Shown here piece by piece: positions 60,183 to 64,000 of a stretch of DNA of 64,000 nucleotides. The notes under the pieces are model-generated. The model made no database searches and was not told where the DNA came from. It saw only the letters and a program-made list of their open reading frames with translations. Position numbers and translations under genes: made by a program. Origin of the DNA: Hypericum androsaemum (taxonomy: Eukaryota; Streptophyta; Magnoliopsida; Malpighiales; Hypericaceae); contig OZ023190.1 in NCBI GenBank assembly GCA_963995505.1, positions 14,378,092 through 14,442,091 on the forward strand, read 5' to 3'. Position 1 is the first letter of the stretch. Every line of letters starts with the position of its first letter.

Positions 60183-60420
60183 TACTAACTTTTACACGTG
60201 GTCTTCAATAAGAATTCCCATAGAGAATAACCGTCCATCTCTCTCTTCAAAGAGCTTCGAGCTCGTTCTTCGTCTTCAACCTCCGTTCAGCCTCAATCTT
60301 AAGGAAGAGTGAGGAAACGGAGGTTGAAGACGAAGAACGAGCTCGAAGCTCTTTAAAGAGAGAGAGGGACGGTTATTCTCTCTGGAAATTCTTATTGAAG
60401 ACCACGTGTAAAAGTTAGTA
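60183..60420. repeat. Near-perfect palindrome formed by two inverted LTR copies
   Basis: 60183-60300 and 60301-60420 are inverted copies with no spacer, centred on ctt|aag. They share tactaacttttacacgtgg, agagcttcgagctcg and ttcttcgtcttcaacctccg. Mismatches cluster near the centre. The right arm is closer to the 3' LTR (cagagagaataaccgtccctc) than the left arm is. Confidence 0.92.
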
Positions 60421-60449
60421 CTTACCAGTACTGATATAGATTTGTAGCA

Positions 60450-61875
60450 CTGCAGATTATGCCATTTATCTTTACCTAGACTGCAGCAAGTTGGAGAGTT
60501 GGATCCCACAATAACAGTCAAGCCATCTAAACATTGTGAAGCTTGTCATTTCTCTAAACAAAAGAGATTACCATTTTTAATAAGTGATTTTATTACAACA
60601 GACAGTTTTGAGCTTGTTCATATTGATATTTGGGAGAAATATGGTCAACCCTCTCATGATGGATATTCATATTTTTTGACAATAGTTGATGGTCATTCGA
60701 GATTTGTATGGTTGTACTTACTCAAAGAGAAATTCGTTGTGAGAAAAGTGATTGATCAGTTTTGCACTATGGTTACAACTCAGTATAGTAAATCTGTCAA
60801 AAAGATTTGGACAGATCAAGGACAAGAATTCAATATGCGAGACTTCTATCATACCAATGGAATCATTCATGAGCAGAGCTGTGTGTATACACCTCAGCAA
60901 AATGCTAGAGTTGAGAGAAAATATCAGGATATATTGAACATATCTTGTGCTTTGATGATGCAAGCTCATATGCCTATCTGTTTTTGGAGTGATGCTGTAC
61001 AACATGCAGTGTACTTGTTGAATAGATTTCCCACCTCTGCTCTTAGTAAATATAGTCCATATGAGGTTCTCTACCATAAACAACCCTTATATAGACATCT
61101 TAGGGTGTTTGGTTGCCTCTGTTATGCAGCCACAAGTGCCGCTAATAGACACAAACTTGCACAATGGGCAAAGCAGTTTGTGCTGCTAGGAAATCCTGAT
61201 GAAATTAAGGGTTATAGATTGTATGATTTGGAGAGTCACCAGATAATAGTATCTTGGGATGTTATATTCTATGAAGATATTTTTTCCTTCCAGACCTCTC
61301 AGCTTTATCGTGAAACTTATCAGATCCATCATCCTTCATCTTCAACTAATGAATCTGCATCCCCTGTTCCTGTATTTCATCTCATAAAACCAGATGATTC
61401 CTTATTGACCACTACATCCTATACTCATCCTCTTGCCTTTCCCAGCTCACCACATCACTCTACCTCACTTGACTTCCCTCCTAGACCTGTGGATTCCTCT
61501 CTTTCTGTAGATTCCCCTGTTGCAGCAGACTCTGCAAATTCTGCAGATGTGCCTTCTTTACCCTCTGTAGACAACCATCTTCCCACATCTCTGACTAGAC
61601 TTGATACCTCTTGCCTTCCTAGACGATCCACACGAACCAAATTCACCCCTACCTATCTCCAAGCCTATGAATATGAGGTTCTACAGCACTCACTCAATCA
61701 CTCTCCAAGTCAGTCTTCTTCCTCTAGTTCTTGTTTTCACTCTTCTACTTTGTATCCAATACTGTCTTATTTTACTCTTAGTCATCTTAAGCCTGCCCAT
61801 AGGATCTTTAGTGTGTCAATAGCTATCCACAAAGAATCTAAGTCTTATAAACAGGCTGTCAAAGAATCATGTTGA
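60450..61875 (+). pseudogene. Copia-2 gag-pre-integrase and integrase (broken)
   Basis: Starts HCRLCHLSLPRLQQVG and EACHFSKQKRLPF, the zinc-binding pre-integrase. The integrase core has its first Asp in ELVHIDIWEKYG, its second in IWTDQGQEF and the Glu in TPQQNARVERKY. A Ser/Pro-rich linker (about 61290-61640) leads to RRSTRTKFTPTYL. TGA at 61873 ends the frame. The catalytic triad is preserved, but the upstream polyprotein is gone. Confidence 0.9.
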
Positions 61876-63558
61876 ATCGATGCAATACAACTTGAGTTAT
61901 TTGCTCTTGAGCATAATTTTACTTGGCAATTGGTTGATCTACCACCTGGTAAAACAGTCAGAGGTAGTAAATGGGTTTACAAGGTCAAACTAAAGGCAGA
62001 TAGGAGTGTTGAACGCTATAAAACTTACCTCGTTGCTAAAGGGTATACGCAAACTCTTGGGATTGACTATTTTGACACTTTCAGTCCTGTAGCAAGGATA
62101 ACCACCATTCATACATTGTTAGCTCTTGCTGTTCATAATCATTGGTATTTGTAACAATTAGACGTGAACAATGCTTTCCTTTATGGTGAATTGGCTGAGA
62201 AAGTTTACATGGCTCTTCCCCAAGGTTTGTCTGTTTCATCTCAGGATTCTGCCAAAGTTTGTCGCCTTACTAAGTCTTTGTATGGCTTGAAACAGGTCAG
62301 CCGCCAGTAGTTTGCCAAGTTGGCTTCTATCCTCCTTCAGTTTGGTTTTGTGCAATCTAAATGTGATCATTCTTTGTTCACTCATTCTTCTCAGCATTTG
62401 TTCACTGTTCTATTGGTCTACGTTGATGACATTATTGTTGCTGGTAATTCTTTGGAGGCTATTACTGCAACTAAATGTCATCTTGAGCAGACCTTGAAGC
62501 TTAAGGACCTTGGTGATCTCAAATATTTTCTTGGGATTGAATTGGCACATAATTCATCTGGTTTACATCTTTGCCAGAAGAAGTATGCCCTCGAGATCTT
62601 AGCTGATGCAGGTTATCTAGGTTGTAAACGTAAGAGGGCGCCAATTGATGTTAATTGCAAGCTTGACAAGATTTCTGGGACCCTCTTGAATGAGTTGGCA
62701 TATGATTCAACTGGTAAACCTATTCCTAAAGTTACTATTGATGGAAAAGCAGTAGTTGAAGATTCTTTCCATTATCGCAGACTGGTGGGAAATTGATTTA
62801 TCTCACAGCTACTCGTCTAGATATCAGCTTCATTATGCAGCATCTCAGCCAATTTCTTGCATAACCAAGGGATGCACATCTCTAAGCTGCCTATCATGTT
62901 CTTAAGTATCTTAAAAATGCTCTAGGAGCTGGTTTGTTTTTATCTGCATCTGGTGATCATCAACTGAAAAGCTTATTTAGATAGTGACTGGGCAACTTGT
63001 GAACATTCTCGCAAGTCTATTACAGGTTATTGTATCTATTTGGGAGACTCGGTTATTTCTTGAAAATCCAAGAAACAACCAACGGCTTCACGATCTTCGT
63101 CTGAGGCCAAATATCGAGCTTTAGCTGCTACAACTTGTGAGATCCAATCGCTCTCTTACATATTGGTAGATCTTTGTGCTCTACTACAGGGACCTTCACT
63201 AATTTATTGTGACAGTAAATCAGCTATACATATTGCTAAAAATTCAGTCTATCACGAGTACACTAAGCACATCGAGATAGACTGTCATGTTGTTCGTAAG
63301 AGAGTGCAGCAAGGCCTGATCAAGTTGTTCTATCTGAATACACAATATCAGCTAGCTGATTTACTCACTAAGTATCTTACCATTCAACGGTTTGAATTCC
63401 TAACTCGTAAGTTAGGACTTGTTGACATCCACAGTCCTACTTATGAGGGGGTGTTAAGTTATGAAAAGCTCCCTGATGATATCGAGATGGAAGCAGTTGA
63501 AGTTGAGTTTGTTGAGGCCAAAGAACCTGAGGTAGAGATTGATATCTGGGATTGTTGA
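61876..63558 (+). pseudogene. Copia-2 reverse transcriptase and RNase H (broken)
   Basis: RT motifs: [51 protein letters not shown], the catalytic box VYVDDIIVAGN and DLGDLKYFLGIE. RNase H follows ([47 protein letters not shown]). Stops at about 62152, 62308, 62794 and 63061, and frame changes near 62800-63000, break it. The frame after RNase H runs to TGA at 63556 without a recognisable domain. Confidence 0.9.
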
Positions 63559-63633
63559 CTGCAATGGATGACAGCTACAGAGTAGATGACAGCCAAGATA
63601 CCAAAAGACAGCTTAAATCAAACGATAGTTTTA

Positions 63634-63826
63634 CTGATAAGTGAGGGTATCTTAGTCTTTTGTACTTAGCTAGCAAGTATAAATAGTAGCTAAACAGTCT
63701 CTGTGTACTAACTTTTACACGTGGTCTTCAATAAGAATTCCCAGAGAGAATAACCGTCCCTCTCTCTCTTCAAAGAGCTTCGAGTTCTTCGTCTTTAACC
63801 TCCGTTCTGCCTCAATCTTCCTTTAG
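63634..63826 (+). repeat. Copia-2 3' LTR
   Basis: Matches 60111-60300 closely and contains a TATA-like gtataaatag at about 63678. The right boundary is uncertain because the 5' copy is cut at the palindrome centre. A purine tract gaggggg with tgttaag after it (63445-63458) is an alternative LTR start, but no counterpart of that segment is found at the 5' side. Confidence 0.7.
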
Positions 63827-63830
63827 ATTT

Positions 63831-64000
63831 GATATGTCGGGAAAGGAAACGCCTTTGCCGAGCCGAGCCGAGTTGGAGAACTACCACGAGCACTATGAGG
63901 AAATCTAAAAGGAAAGGAAGAGCCGAGTTGGAGAACTACCACGAGCACCACGAGTTGGTGTCTTGTCTATTGATAATCGCACCTTTCGAGGCCGATCGGG
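63831..64000 (+). other. Right-edge sequence with a 28-bp direct repeat
   Basis: agccgagttggagaactacc with its continuation occurs twice (about 63869-63896 and 63920-63947). One frame reads RAELENYHEHHELVSCLL and may be a host-exon scrap, but it cannot be assigned from the visible part. Confidence 0.45.

Larger units (their letters stand above)
60111..63830 (+). mobile_element. Defective Ty1/copia element (Copia-2)
   Basis: Terminal LTR-like repeats 60111-60300 and 63634-63826 (about 190 bp; tgat.agtgagggtatctt start, internal TATA gtataaata at 60154 and 63678) flank a broken pol. An inverted partial LTR copy follows the 5' LTR, and then the sequence enters pol at the gag-pre-integrase domain. 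Gag, protease and primer site are missing. Integrase comes before RT, so it is Ty1/copia. I could not find a clear TSD. Confidence 0.82.

Noticed and set aside
63445..63458. Purine tract plus tgttaag as the Copia-2 3' LTR start
   Set aside because: Would be typical for copia, but no matching segment exists at the 5' side, where similarity starts at 60111 = 63634; left as an alternative.

Overview
The window is a repeat-dense, AT-rich flowering-plant nuclear locus, probably eudicot; the species cannot be named from sequence alone. The evidence is two tandem, same-strand genes for plant glutamate receptor-like (GLR) cation channels with GT-AG introns, surrounded by plant-type Copia, Gypsy/Athila, chromovirus, LINE, Mutator-like (MULE) and hAT elements. 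There are no bacterial operons, CRISPR arrays, tRNA or rRNA genes that I can recognise.

Layout. 1-5190: a minus-strand Ty1/copia element running off the left edge; its 5' LTR ends inside exon 1 of the first GLR copy. 5191-14236: GLR copy A, a pseudogene with five exons, a LINE in intron 1 (about 6389-10814) and a premature stop at 11741. 16364-17755: a Pack-MULE-like element with about 190-bp terminal inverted repeats (TIRs), a 9-bp target-site duplication (TSD) and a captured dioxygenase fragment. 18416-23629: GLR copy B, the one intact host gene (five exons, 982 codons plus stop). 25383-51003: a chromovirus (G1) containing an Athila-type Gypsy element (G2, 26746-47255, TSD gttcg), which itself contains a non-coding large LTR element (E3, 34808-43758, TSD cttgg). 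51004-59622: a decayed paralogous GLR unit without any GLR coding sequence. It carries a PPR fragment, a hAT element in a poly(A)-ended retroposon-like block, a minus-strand LINE fragment, and a MULE nested inside another MULE, the inner one with a captured LysM-receptor-kinase-like fragment. 60111-63830: a defective Ty1/copia element whose 5' LTR is followed by an inverted LTR copy, making a near-perfect palindrome in place of gag.

How it fits together. The locus looks like a clade II-like GLR cluster built by segmental duplication and eroded by transposons. Copy B is intact. Copy A was silenced by a copia insertion in the signal-peptide codons plus a nonsense codon. A further copy seems to have been deleted, leaving a TATA-like stretch next to a GLR 3' flank at 56759-56790. 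G1 has no matching TSD and is flanked by two different paralogous GLR flanks, which suggests a recombination that also removed cluster DNA.

I found no new multi-gene system. The most notable observations are the LTR-derived in-frame start on GLR A, the ghost GLR locus, the gene-fragment-carrying MULEs, the non-coding 9-kb LTR element and the copia palindrome.
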